Shown here: piece by piece, positions 1 to 8,154 of the stretch
Numbering within the stretch: the first letter of the stretch is position 1
How the letters are laid out: every line of letters starts with the position of its first letter
From: Kordia sp965224175
GTDB lineage: Bacteria; Bacteroidota; Bacteroidia; Flavobacteriales; Flavobacteriaceae
DNA length: 64,000 bases
NCBI RefSeq assembly: GCF_965224175.1
Contig: NZ_OZ245041.1
Location: forward strand, 2,232,001 to 2,296,000
Reading direction: 5' to 3'
The notes under the pieces: model-generated
Told to the model about the DNA's origin: nothing
What the model saw: the letters and a program-made list of their open reading frames with translations, nothing else
Database searches by the model: none
Position numbers and translations under genes: made by a program

Positions 1-96
1 TTAAAACGTCTATTGAAACAATTCAAAAAGATTGATTTTTTAGAACATTTTGTAGTTAGGTGTCACTAACCATTTTTATCCCTATAAAAACAGGAA

Positions 97-1632
97 CTAC
101 TTCACTCCTATTTTCTCAGCAATCCAATCGTTTAAGACAGGAATCATACGTAGTTTGTAAGTGACAAACCCGTTAAAAATCATAAACGTTCCAACTTTTA
201 GAATAATATCTAAAATTATATAACTTGTTGTTGGAATATTATGTAACAAGCTTACACTTCCAAAAAATACGAGCAATAGTATCAAATGTTTTTTTGTAAA
301 GGGTTGAATCTTATATTTCGTGTAAATAAAAATTAGCTTCACACTATTGTATAAGGTCATGGAAATCAAAGTTGCATAGGCTGCGCCTTCTATTCCCCAA
401 TTGAGATATTTGATAAAGTAAATATTCAACGAAATGTTCAACACCACTAAAATAGCAATCGCCACCATATTGAAACGATAGTATTTCGAATACAATAAAA
501 TGTGTGAATTGAACGAAGTACTCATGTCAATTACCACATTAAAACTCAAAATTAAAATCACAGGAATTGTATCTATTAAGTTTTCTCTCGTGGGAAGAAT
601 TGAAAATAAATCATCCACACCTAAAAAGATACAACAGAGTAAAAATCCGCCAATAGCGAACAACAATTTAGAGACTTCTTGGTATTTTTTTCCTAAAGAA
701 AAAATGTCATCCTTTGCAATATATTCTGTAATGATCGGACTGTAAATGGTATACAAACCAATTGCAGGAATTGCTAAGGTTGCTGCCAAAACTACACCAA
801 TACTATACGTTCCATTGGCTGTCATCGCTGTTGAATTAGACACAAACTGCGTAAGTCCTTCTGCATGTTCAGGTTCTATTAAATTTGGTACCATTAAACC
901 ATCAATCTTAAAAGCCAACATCGAACCCAAAATACTAAAAAATGCAAAAATGCTATACTTGGCATATTCCTTTCGAAAAGAACGATTGAAAACCTTCTTA
1001 GTATTAAAATTGAATTGAATGTTTGCCACTTTCTTCGCATACCATAATGCAACAATCATGATGATCATAAAACAAATGACATAAATATATTTTCCTGTAT
1101 CTACATCAATAATACCACTAAGTAACAATAGAAATATGGTTGGAAAAAAAAGCTTTACTGAAAAGCGTTCCAATACTGTTGGAATGGCAATTTTCTTGTA
1201 ATTTGACACTTGCCGTTTACAAATATCCATAATTGCATACGCCAAACCTACAATGATAGAATATTCCAAATAATGAAATGTATGGTTGTAGCCTGCCAAA
1301 CCTGCTAAAGGTCGAACTAATAATATAAATACTGTCGAAAAAATGATTGTATTTATAAGAACAATTAATAACGTAGAAGAAAAAAAGATATTTCGTTTTT
1401 CAGCAGAATCTTTAAATCTTGGGAAATAATTTACGAGCGATTGAGAAGTTCCAAATACAAAAAATGCCATCAGAATTTGCGATCCATCAAAAATATAGCG
1501 CATGATTCCTAAAAACTCTTTATCATTTGGATAAATAAAAAGCGTAGACACAATTCCAATAGCAGCACCAATGTAATTGATGATGCTGAATTTTAGCGTT
1601 TGTGATGATACTTCTTTTTGGTGTTTTTCCAA
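97..1632 (-). CDS. Polysaccharide/oligosaccharide flippase (Wzx/MATE-like)
   Basis: A 511-residue protein that is hydrophobic almost end to end, with about 12-14 predicted membrane segments separated by short charged loops, as in the MOP-superfamily flippases that move lipid-linked glycans across the inner membrane. The N-terminus has a short polar stretch (MEKHQKE) followed directly by the first helix, normal for this family; length is also normal. A possible -7 promoter element TACATTTG lies on the minus strand at 1661-1654, but I see no convincing -33 partner. The glycosyltransferase and methyltransferase at 2.5-3.9 kb would fit a glycan role but are on the other strand. The family call is fairly safe; the substrate is unknown. 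Confidence 0.8.
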   Translation of the reverse strand: MEKHQKEVSSQTLKFSIINYIGAAIGIVSTLFIYPNDKEFLGIMRYIFDGSQILMAFFVFGTSQSLVNYFPRFKDSAEKRNIFFSSTLLIVLINTIIFSTVFILLVRPLAGLAGYNHTFHYLEYSIIVGLAYAIMDICKRQVSNYKKIAIPTVLERFSVKLFFPTIFLLLLSGIIDVDTGKYIYVICFMIIMIVALWYAKKVANIQFNFNTKKVFNRSFRKEYAKYSIFAFFSILGSMLAFKIDGLMVPNLIEPEHAEGLTQFVSNSTAMTANGTYSIGVVLAATLAIPAIGLYTIYSPIITEYIAKDDIFSLGKKYQEVSKLLFAIGGFLLCCIFLGVDDLFSILPTRENLIDTIPVILILSFNVVIDMSTSFNSHILLYSKYYRFNMVAIAILVVLNISLNIYFIKYLNWGIEGAAYATLISMTLYNSVKLIFIYTKYKIQPFTKKHLILLLVFFGSVSLLHNIPTTSYIILDIILKVGTFMIFNGFVTYKLRMIPVLNDWIAEKIGVK

Positions 1633-1710
1633 TCGTAGAACATATTATAATCACAAATGTACATAATTGTAAGGAACGTGACTTATTTTTAAAGAATGAC
1701 TTACTATCTG

Positions 1711-1899
1711 TTATTGATTTTGACACATAATTTCTCCACTTGGGCACTCTGGACAAACTGTTGCGAATGAAGGGCAAACCAAACAAGTAGCACCTCCATG
1801 ATCACTGCGTTTTAACTTTACTCCTCCTCCTTTTTGTGGAGAAAGGTTTGAAATAGATTTCTTAGTGAGTCGTAATAATTTTAATGTCTTTTTTTTCAT
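1711..1899 (-). CDS. Class I lanthipeptide-type Cys-rich peptide precursor
   Basis: A 62-residue peptide. Its first ~20 residues are a Lys/Leu-rich leader (KKxLKLLRLTKKSISNLS) ending in a GGG motif at about residues 24-26, the arrangement found in Bacteroidota class I lanthipeptide or natural-product precursors that are cut after double glycine. The remaining ~36 residues carry four Cys plus several Ser and Thr (a CxxC, then two further Cys near the end), so a modified core is plausible. It lies between the flippase and a second precursor with a matching leader. No LanB/LanC, radical SAM enzyme or peptidase-containing exporter is encoded nearby, so modification and export would have to act in trans. 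The gene is likely real; the mature product is unknown. Confidence 0.6.
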   Translation of the reverse strand: MKKKTLKLLRLTKKSISNLSPQKGGGVKLKRSDHGGATCLVCPSFATVCPECPSGEIMCQNQ

Positions 1900-2014
1900 A
1901 ATATAAAATAGTTTTGATATTTATCATCTTGAATTTATAAAAATTGACACGGCTTACATTACGGTTTTAACTTACTTTTTATCAACCAATTATGCTCTTG
2001 AAAAAATTGTCTGT

Positions 2015-2040
2015 AAAAAAAAGCGAACTTTGGTTCGCTT
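2015..2040 (-). terminator. Intrinsic terminator of the 2065-2280 peptide gene
   Basis: A perfect 8-bp stem (AAGCGAAC 2021-2028 with GTTCGCTT 2033-2040, loop TTTG). Read on the minus strand it is followed by a run of T (the A-run at 2015-2022). It sits 25 bases after the stop codon of the upstream minus-strand peptide gene, so the two precursors are probably separate transcripts. Confidence 0.8.
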
Positions 2041-2064
2041 TCTCTTAGTACATCATTTACTTTT

Positions 2065-2280
2065 TTAACATGTTACTGAGTAACAAAAACATCTAGACGC
2101 TTCAAACAATGTTGGCTGTTCTGGAATTGGCTCTAGTGTATTTCCTGTATCTGGTTCTACTGGACAAATTTGTACGGTATAACATCCTGCGGTTCTATGA
2201 GCTCCTCCAAGAGTTTGGTCTGATACTTTAGAAATCGTCTTTTTTGCAAGTTTTAAGTTTTTAAGATTTTGTTTTTTCAT
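2065..2280 (-). CDS. Class I lanthipeptide-type Cys-rich peptide precursor
   Basis: A 71-residue peptide with the same style of leader as the neighbour at 1711-1899 (KNLKLAKKTISKVS, then a Gly-Gly at about residues 25-26). The putative core of ~45 residues has five Cys, including a CFC near the end and a terminal Cys, with an intervening Pro/Glu/Thr-rich stretch. The two leaders align well while the cores differ, which is typical of paralogous RiPP precursors. It has its own terminator (2015-2040). No modification or export gene is adjacent. A ribosomally made, possibly modified secreted peptide is the best reading; bioactivity cannot be judged. Confidence 0.6.
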   Translation of the reverse strand: MKKQNLKNLKLAKKTISKVSDQTLGGAHRTAGCYTVQICPVEPDTGNTLEPIPEQPTLFEASRCFCYSVTC

Positions 2281-2386
2281 TTTTATAAAATTTTAAGTTT
2301 ATACCATATTGGGACAAAAACGAAGAAACATTACCCAATAATTTTGTGGTTTCACTTGTAGATAAATCAAAAGAATGCCTAAAGTT

Positions 2387-2417
2387 TTGATACTAAATTC
2401 TCAATACTTGATACTAA
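2387..2417. repeat. 10-bp direct repeat, possible operator
   Basis: TTGATACTAA occurs at 2387-2396 and again at 2408-2417, a 21-bp period (two helical turns) in the intergenic region between the minus-strand peptide gene and the plus-strand methyltransferase gene. The spacing would suit a dimeric regulator; no regulator is identified. Confidence 0.3.
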
Positions 2418-2513
2418 TATTTTACTGCAAACTTCTTTTCTAAACATAAACTACGAAAGCTATACACTCCTTAACTCTTTTGCATATATTTGTAATACCA
2501 AGAATTTCAACAG

Positions 2514-3041
2514 ATGTACAACAAATTTTATCCGCATAAGCGTTATAAATACACCCTAGAGTTTTTAAAGGAAGTAATTCCTGATGGTTCAAAAATTTTA
2601 GATTTAGGAGTTACCAATCCTTTTTCTGAGATTATGAGCAAAGAAGGTTATGTTGTAGAGAATACAAAAGGAGAAGATTTAGACGAAGACTTTTCATCTG
2701 TACAAGAAAGTGATGCCGATGTGGTAACAGCTTTTGAAATTTTTGAGCATTTAGTAGCTCCTTTTAATGTTTTAAAAGAAATTAAAGCCAAAAAACTTGT
2801 TGTTACAGTTCCGTTACGTTTGTGGTTTGCAACAGCGTATCGTAGCAAAACAGATCCTTGGGACAGACATTACCACGAGTTTGAAGATTGGCAATTTGAT
2901 TGGCTATTGGAAAAATCTGGCTGGGAAATTAAAAAAACTAAAAAGTGGACAAATCCTTCGCGTCCACCAATTGCGCCTCGCCCAATTCTTCGTCACTTAA
3001 TTCCGCGTTATTATGCCGTCTATGCAGAACGCAAAGCATAG
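2514..3041 (+). CDS. Class I SAM-dependent methyltransferase-like protein
   Basis: A 175-residue soluble protein. Residues 25-35 (SKILDLGVTNP) match motif I of Rossmann-type methyltransferases, although the usual GxGxG is degenerate; an acidic residue and AFEIFEHL at about residues 74-81 match the later motifs of methyltransferase type 11/12 families. A HYHEFEDW stretch near residue 118 is also typical of this family. At 175 residues it is short, lacking some of the usual C-terminal sheet. The stop codon is 3 bp before the glycosyltransferase start, so the two are co-transcribed and probably act on the same glycan or lipid. A -7-like TATATTTG lies at 2485-2492. The methyl acceptor is unknown. 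Confidence 0.7.
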   Translation: MYNKFYPHKRYKYTLEFLKEVIPDGSKILDLGVTNPFSEIMSKEGYVVENTKGEDLDEDFSSVQESDADVVTAFEIFEHLVAPFNVLKEIKAKKLVVTVPLRLWFATAYRSKTDPWDRHYHEFEDWQFDWLLEKSGWEIKKTKKWTNPSRPPIAPRPILRHLIPRYYAVYAERKA

Positions 3042-3044
3042 TTT

Positions 3045-3923
3045 ATGAAGTATTACATTGTCATTCCTGCGCATAATGAAGCTGCATTTATTGAAATGAC
3101 GCTGACTTCTATTGTGTCACAAACTGTACTGCCCAAAAAAGTAGTCGTGGTTAATGATAATTCATCAGATAATACTGAAGCTATTATCGATAAATTTACA
3201 AGCAAACACACTTTCATCTCAAAAGTAAACACCAATGCTAGCAATGAACATTTACCAGGAAGTAAAGTCATCAATGCATTTTATAAAGGTTTTGAAACCT
3301 TAGATGATGATTTTGATATAGTGGTAAAACTCGATGCAGATATCATATTACCAACTACATATTTTGAAACCATCTGTAATCATTTTAAAAATGATGAAAA
3401 GATTGGCATTGCTGGTGGATTAGCATATGTAGAAAAAGACGGAAACTGGATTTATGAAACTGTTGCAGATAAAAATCATGTCCGCGGACCTTTTAAAGCT
3501 TATCGAAAAGCATGTTTTGAACAAATTGGCGGCTTGCAAAAGTCATTAGGTTGGGACACAGCAGATGTATTATTAGCTCGTTTTTACGACTGGAAAGTTC
3601 ATGTAGACCAATCATTGCAGATAAAACATTTAAAACCTACAGGAAACGCTTACAAACAGAAAGTCCATCGAAATCATGGTGCTGTTTTTTATAAATTAGG
3701 CTACGGATTTTGGATTTCATTTATTTCTTCATGCAAAATTAGTCTTAAAAAGAAAAGCTTGAAAGTATTTTTAGATTATATGAACGGTTTTTTTGCTGCC
3801 CAAAAAGCTAAGACTCCAAAAATGGTTACGGAAGCACAAGCAAGCTTTATTCGCACATACAGGCGCACACAAATGTTGCACAAAATAAAAAGTTTTTTAG
3901 GCATTAAGCAGTCAGAAAAATAA
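3045..3923 (+). CDS. Family 2 glycosyltransferase
   Basis: A 292-residue GT-A fold glycosyltransferase. The N-terminus (YYIVIPAHNEAAFIEMTLTS) and VVVVNDNSSDNT around residues 34-45 are the nucleotide-sugar binding motifs of GT2; KLDADIILP near residues 97-105 supplies the DxD-type metal site. No membrane helices are evident. It starts 3 bp after the methyltransferase and ends well before the next gene, making a two-gene operon. Donor and acceptor cannot be told from sequence. A role in exopolysaccharide, LPS or glycolipid synthesis is inferred and would fit the flippase at the window start. Confidence 0.85.
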   Translation: MKYYIVIPAHNEAAFIEMTLTSIVSQTVLPKKVVVVNDNSSDNTEAIIDKFTSKHTFISKVNTNASNEHLPGSKVINAFYKGFETLDDDFDIVVKLDADIILPTTYFETICNHFKNDEKIGIAGGLAYVEKDGNWIYETVADKNHVRGPFKAYRKACFEQIGGLQKSLGWDTADVLLARFYDWKVHVDQSLQIKHLKPTGNAYKQKVHRNHGAVFYKLGYGFWISFISSCKISLKKKSLKVFLDYMNGFFAAQKAKTPKMVTEAQASFIRTYRRTQMLHKIKSFLGIKQSEK

Positions 3924-4036
3924 TAGATAAAAGCACGTATTTTTTACAAAAAGTTACGTTCTTTCATAAATTAACCGTATTTTGCTGACAACAACGTCTT
4001 TCAAAAAACCCCCTAACATCAAAAATAAAAATACAC

Positions 4037-4786
4037 ATGATTCATGCTATTATCATTGAAGATGAACAATCTTCTATGGAATATTTAGTATCTATTCTTA
4101 AAAGAAAACACAAAGACATCAAAATTCTTGGTTGGGCATCAAATGTTAATGATGCTGTGACTTTGATTGAAACAGAACGACCTGATATTGTTTTTTTAGA
4201 TATTCAATTAAATGATGGAAACGGTTTTCAAGTGTTAGATGAACTAAAAGATCAAATGACGTTTGAAGTGATTTTTACAACTGGCTTTTTAGATTATAAA
4301 GAGAAAGCCATGGATTATTTTGCATTCTACTATCTTAATAAACCTGTACAAGAAACAGAAATTAAGAAAGTGCTTGACATGTATAGCTTGAAGCATTCTT
4401 CTTTTGATATGCGCAAGTATGAAGCATTAAAGAAGCAAATACAGAATAAAAATAAAGTCATCACGGTTTTTGAAAAGAACGAGTATAAACGTATTAAAAC
4501 TTCTGATGTTTTGTATTGTGAAGCATCTGGAAATTATACATTGGTTCACACCAATCAGCATAAAAACTTTTTGATTTCAAAGAATTTGAAGAAAGTAGAA
4601 ACCATGATAGAAAATGACGATTTCTACCGAATTCATCGTTCGTTTTTGGTAAATCTTGAGCATGTCAAAAAGATCTCCCAAAAAGGCATGGTTATCATGT
4701 CTAACGATAGTGAAATTTCAATTTCTGCCAGAAATCGTAAAAAAGTACTTGAGTTCTTAAAATCCTACGGAGTTAGCGAACCTTAA
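4037..4786 (+). CDS. LytTR-family response regulator
   Basis: A 249-residue two-domain regulator. Residues 1-120 are a receiver domain: acidic pocket E8/D9/E10 and phosphoacceptor D55 in IVFLDIQLNDG, then LNKP near residue 107 with the conserved Lys. Residues ~145-245 are a LytTR DNA-binding domain (VFEKNEYKRIKTSDVLYCEASGNYT, then FYRIHRSFLVNL). No LytS-type histidine kinase is adjacent, so it is an orphan regulator. Its stop codon interlocks with that of the convergent phosphatase gene, the last four bases being shared. The target promoter is unknown. Confidence 0.9.
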   Translation: MIHAIIIEDEQSSMEYLVSILKRKHKDIKILGWASNVNDAVTLIETERPDIVFLDIQLNDGNGFQVLDELKDQMTFEVIFTTGFLDYKEKAMDYFAFYYLNKPVQETEIKKVLDMYSLKHSSFDMRKYEALKKQIQNKNKVITVFEKNEYKRIKTSDVLYCEASGNYTLVHTNQHKNFLISKNLKKVETMIENDDFYRIHRSFLVNLEHVKKISQKGMVIMSNDSEISISARNRKKVLEFLKSYGVSEP

Positions 4787-6474
4787 TTTTTCAATACAGC
4801 TTGTATCGGATTTCCTGTTGCTGCGTTTGGTAATGAAATTTGCAATAATGCTGAAATTGTAGGCGCAATATCTGTAATTTCTGTACGCTGTAATGTTTCA
4901 CCTTGCTGAATTCCGTTTCCATAAAATAATAACGGTACATGTGTGTCATAGTTAAATCCAGAACCATGCGTTGAACCAGTTCGTGAATACGAAATCGTAG
5001 CAATGTCTAGCACATAACAAACATCTCCTGAGCGCTTTTGATTGAATCCTTTTTGTAATGCTGCAGCAATTCCATGTGTAAACTCACTACTCATCAATGC
5101 AGTACGCGTGTATACTTTTGCTATTTGATCGTAAGCTAATAGTTCTCTTTGCAACGCATTTTCAATTGCTGTAGCAGAAAGTTTTAAACGTTTAATTTCT
5201 GCATGATTCAAAAAGACTTGTCCGCTAGACATATTCTCTATCAATTCTTTGCTTCCAAAAGTTGCATCTAAAAAGTTTGTTAGATGTGTTTTTAATTCTT
5301 TATGGTCAAAATATCCTGCTGGAATTTTCATGTCTTGTAAATACTGAGGAACATGAACCGCTGCGTGATCTGCTGTTAGAAAAACAGTATAATTTCCTTC
5401 TCCAACTTCTGCGTCAAGCGTTTGCAATAAACGTTCAATATCTTTATCTAATCGTAAATAAGTATCTTGTATTTCTTTAGAATTTACTCCAAATCGATGT
5501 CCGACATAATCTGTACTTGAAAAACTAACTGCTAAGAAATCGGTTTCATTATCCTTACCTAAGCTTTCTCCTTTAATGGCAGCAATGGCAAAATCTGCCG
5601 TAAGACTATTTCCATATGCTGTTGCTTTTAGTATATCAAATCCACCATTTTCTGTTTGCAAAGCTTTTAGATCATATGGAAATACTGGATTTGCTTTGCC
5701 TGTAAATGCTCCTTCATATGGATTTAAATCGGCATCACTTTCGGTGTACGTATTAATATCATATAATGTATTCCAAGTTTTTAAATATTTTTCAGCTTCA
5801 TCAGCAGCATTAAATTCTTTAACCCAAGTTGGCAATTCATTTCTATAATAGGTACTTGTAATCCAGTTTCCTTTATCTTTTCCATAAAACCAATATGCAG
5901 CATTTGCAGCGTGACCTGCTGGTAAAATAGCGCCTCTATCTTTGATTGCTACTCCAATTACTTTTCCGCGGTTTTGTGTATTGAGTCGTAATTGGTCGGT
6001 TACTGTAGTTGTTTGCATTCTATGTGGAGACATTTTCCCTGCCCATTGTCCTTCTTCTATTCCAACAGAAGATTGACGTTCGTCTGAAGCACAGTATACA
6101 GATTTTTTCACATACTTGTCATACCAATCATTTGCTATAATTCCGTGATTTTCTGGAGTTGTTCCTGTATAAACTGATGCATGTCCAGGACCTGTGTATG
6201 TTGGAATGTAATTATAGTGATTGTTTTTACAGTTAAATCCGTTGTTCAACATACGTTTAAAGCCACCATCGCCATACTTATCTTCAAAACGAATTAAATA
6301 ATCATATCGCATCTGATCTACCACAATACCTACCATTAATTTAGGTTTTGCGTTAGCGTTTTCAATTTTATTGGAAATATTTGTTGTCTTCGGACTTGTC
6401 TTTACTTTTTGTTTTACAGAAATACATTGCACCAAAAATATAGATAGTATACTTAAGAAGATCACTTTTTTCAT
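4783..6474 (-). CDS. PafA-like alkaline phosphatase superfamily lipoprotein
   Basis: A 563-residue exported protein. Residues 1-17 are a signal peptide with lipobox FLVQC (Cys17), so it is probably a lipoprotein. KLMVGIVVDQMRYDYL gives the first metal-binding Asp, and YIPTYTGPGHASVYTG carries the Thr nucleophile as in PafA and related type I phosphodiesterase/alkaline phosphatases. TADHAAVHVP and GSTHGSGFNYDTHVPLL supply the later Asp/His metal ligands. Length matches PafA-type enzymes. It probably releases phosphate from organic phosphoesters at the cell surface or periplasm; whether it is mono- or diesterase is not decided here. Monocistronic and convergent with the LytTR regulator. Confidence 0.85.
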   Translation of the reverse strand: MKKVIFLSILSIFLVQCISVKQKVKTSPKTTNISNKIENANAKPKLMVGIVVDQMRYDYLIRFEDKYGDGGFKRMLNNGFNCKNNHYNYIPTYTGPGHASVYTGTTPENHGIIANDWYDKYVKKSVYCASDERQSSVGIEEGQWAGKMSPHRMQTTTVTDQLRLNTQNRGKVIGVAIKDRGAILPAGHAANAAYWFYGKDKGNWITSTYYRNELPTWVKEFNAADEAEKYLKTWNTLYDINTYTESDADLNPYEGAFTGKANPVFPYDLKALQTENGGFDILKATAYGNSLTADFAIAAIKGESLGKDNETDFLAVSFSSTDYVGHRFGVNSKEIQDTYLRLDKDIERLLQTLDAEVGEGNYTVFLTADHAAVHVPQYLQDMKIPAGYFDHKELKTHLTNFLDATFGSKELIENMSSGQVFLNHAEIKRLKLSATAIENALQRELLAYDQIAKVYTRTALMSSEFTHGIAAALQKGFNQKRSGDVCYVLDIATISYSRTGSTHGSGFNYDTHVPLLFYGNGIQQGETLQRTEITDIAPTISALLQISLPNAATGNPIQAVLKN

Positions 6475-6620
6475 GACGAGACTTTTAGTTATTTCGATAA
6501 ATGATATTCAATATCACTAAATCGCCCAAAAATAATTGATTTATATGAAATAACATTTTAACTGATCATTAAATCCGTTAATTATTTTATTAGGTTACCC
6601 GAATAATGTATTTTTAGCCC

Positions 6621-7358
6621 ATGATTTACCTAGAAAATATAGGACGCTATTTTTTGATGTTAAAAAGCGTATTTAGTAAGATGACCAAATGGTCCATGCT
6701 AAGAAATCTTATTTTTAAAGAAATTGATGATTTAATCATTGGTTCTATGGGGATTGTATGTTTCATCTCCTTCTTTGTTGGTGGTGTTGTTGCTATACAA
6801 ACCGCTCTAAACATCAATAATCCTTTAATTCCAAAATACCTTGTTGGTTTTGCAACACGACAATCGGTGATCTTAGAATTTGCACCAACTTTTATTTCTA
6901 TCATTATGGCAGGAAAAGTAGGTTCATTCATTACATCAAGTATCGGAACTATGCGTGTTACGGAGCAAATTGATGCCTTGGAAGTTATGGGTGTTAATTC
7001 ATTAAACTATTTGGTATTCCCTAAAATTGTTGCTTTATTTTTATATCCTTTTGTGATTACAATTGCTATGTTTTTAGGAATTCTTGGTGGTTGGTTAGCC
7101 TCTATTTATGGAGGTTTTTCAACAAGTGCTGATTTTATTCAAGGATTGCAAATTGAATTTATACCTTTCCATGTGACCTATGCCTTTATAAAAACGTTTG
7201 TATTTTCGTTTGTATTGGCAACCATTCCATCTTTTTATGGATATTATATGAAAGGCGGCGCTTTGGAAGTTGGGAAAGCTAGTACCACTTCGTTCGTTTG
7301 GACAAGTGTTGTCATTATTTTGATAAATTACCTCATCACACAATTATTACTGACTTAA
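6621..7358 (+). CDS. mlaE: MlaE-type ABC transporter permease
   Basis: A 245-residue integral membrane protein with about five helices and the MlaE signature region (VGGVVAIQTALN, then EFAPTFISIIMAGKVGSFITSS and RVTEQIDALEVMG). MlaE family permeases work with an MCE protein and an ATPase to move phospholipids between inner and outer membrane. The stop overlaps the start of the ATPase gene by one base (TAATG), so translation is probably coupled. No MCE-domain (MlaD) gene follows, unlike many Mla operons; it may be elsewhere. The start chosen is the first ATG after an AT-rich leader, and length matches the family. Confidence 0.9.
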   Translation: MIYLENIGRYFLMLKSVFSKMTKWSMLRNLIFKEIDDLIIGSMGIVCFISFFVGGVVAIQTALNINNPLIPKYLVGFATRQSVILEFAPTFISIIMAGKVGSFITSSIGTMRVTEQIDALEVMGVNSLNYLVFPKIVALFLYPFVITIAMFLGILGGWLASIYGGFSTSADFIQGLQIEFIPFHVTYAFIKTFVFSFVLATIPSFYGYYMKGGALEVGKASTTSFVWTSVVIILINYLITQLLLT

Positions 7359-8128
7359 TGATCGAAGTAAAAAACATAAAGAAATCTTTTGATGATGTCG
7401 AAATTTTAAAAGGAATTTCAACAACGTTTGAAAAAGGAAAAACAAGCCTAGTGATTGGGCAAAGTGGTTCTGGAAAAACAGTTTTCCTGAAATCATTATT
7501 AGGTCTTTTTACTCCAGAAGAAGGTTCTATTTTGTTTGATGGAAAAGAATACAAATCGCTTTCCACAAAAGAGAAGAGACATTTACGTACTGAGATTGGT
7601 ATGGTTTTTCAGGGAAGTGCATTGTTTGATTCTATGACTGTTTCTGAAAATGTGATGTTTCCTTTACGCATGTTTGCCAATCAATCATTAAGTGAGATGC
7701 AAGATCGTGTTGATTTTGTATTGAAACGTGTAAATTTAGTTGACGCACATCATAAATTTCCAGCGGAAACTTCTGGTGGTATGCAAAAACGTGTTGCTAT
7801 TGCACGAGCTATTGTAATGAATCCGAAGTATTTATTTTGTGATGAACCAAATTCTGGATTAGATCCAAAAACGGCTATCGTTATCGACAACTTGATTCAA
7901 GAAATTACAGATGAATATAATATTACAACCGTAATTAATACGCATGATATGAACTCTGTAATGGAGATTGGTGAAAAGATTGTTTTCTTGAAAAACGGCT
8001 ATAAAGCTTGGGAAGGAACCAATAAAGAAATCTTTAAAACAGATAATGAATCGGTGACAGACTTTGTGTATTCTTCTGATTTATTCAAAAAAGTACGTGA
8101 AGTGTATTTGAAGGAATTGGAAGGATAG
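7358..8128 (+). CDS. mlaF: MlaF-type ABC transporter ATP-binding protein
   Basis: A 256-residue ATPase. Walker A is GQSGSGKT, the signature is SGGMQKRVAIARA, Walker B is YLFCDEPNSGLDP, and the switch His is in INTHDMNS. All catalytic residues are intact. I start it at the ATG overlapping the mlaE stop; a longer in-frame start 60 bases upstream lies inside mlaE and would add a Cys/His-rich tail absent from the family. It energises the MlaE permease for retrograde or anterograde phospholipid transport. The downstream gene is on the opposite strand, so the operon is just mlaE-mlaF. Confidence 0.92.
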   Translation: MIEVKNIKKSFDDVEILKGISTTFEKGKTSLVIGQSGSGKTVFLKSLLGLFTPEEGSILFDGKEYKSLSTKEKRHLRTEIGMVFQGSALFDSMTVSENVMFPLRMFANQSLSEMQDRVDFVLKRVNLVDAHHKFPAETSGGMQKRVAIARAIVMNPKYLFCDEPNSGLDPKTAIVIDNLIQEITDEYNITTVINTHDMNSVMEIGEKIVFLKNGYKAWEGTNKEIFKTDNESVTDFVYSSDLFKKVREVYLKELEG

Positions 8129-8154
8129 TTTCTATCAAACTTACCTTTATGTTG

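Noticed and set aside
1..96. Possible end of a gene at the left edge
   Set aside because: The frame of the tta at 1-3 meets another stop at 10-12 on the minus strand, so nothing is supported there.
7298..7357. N-terminal extension of MlaF
   Set aside because: It would lie inside mlaE and adds Cys/His residues absent from the family; the TAATG overlap start is normal.
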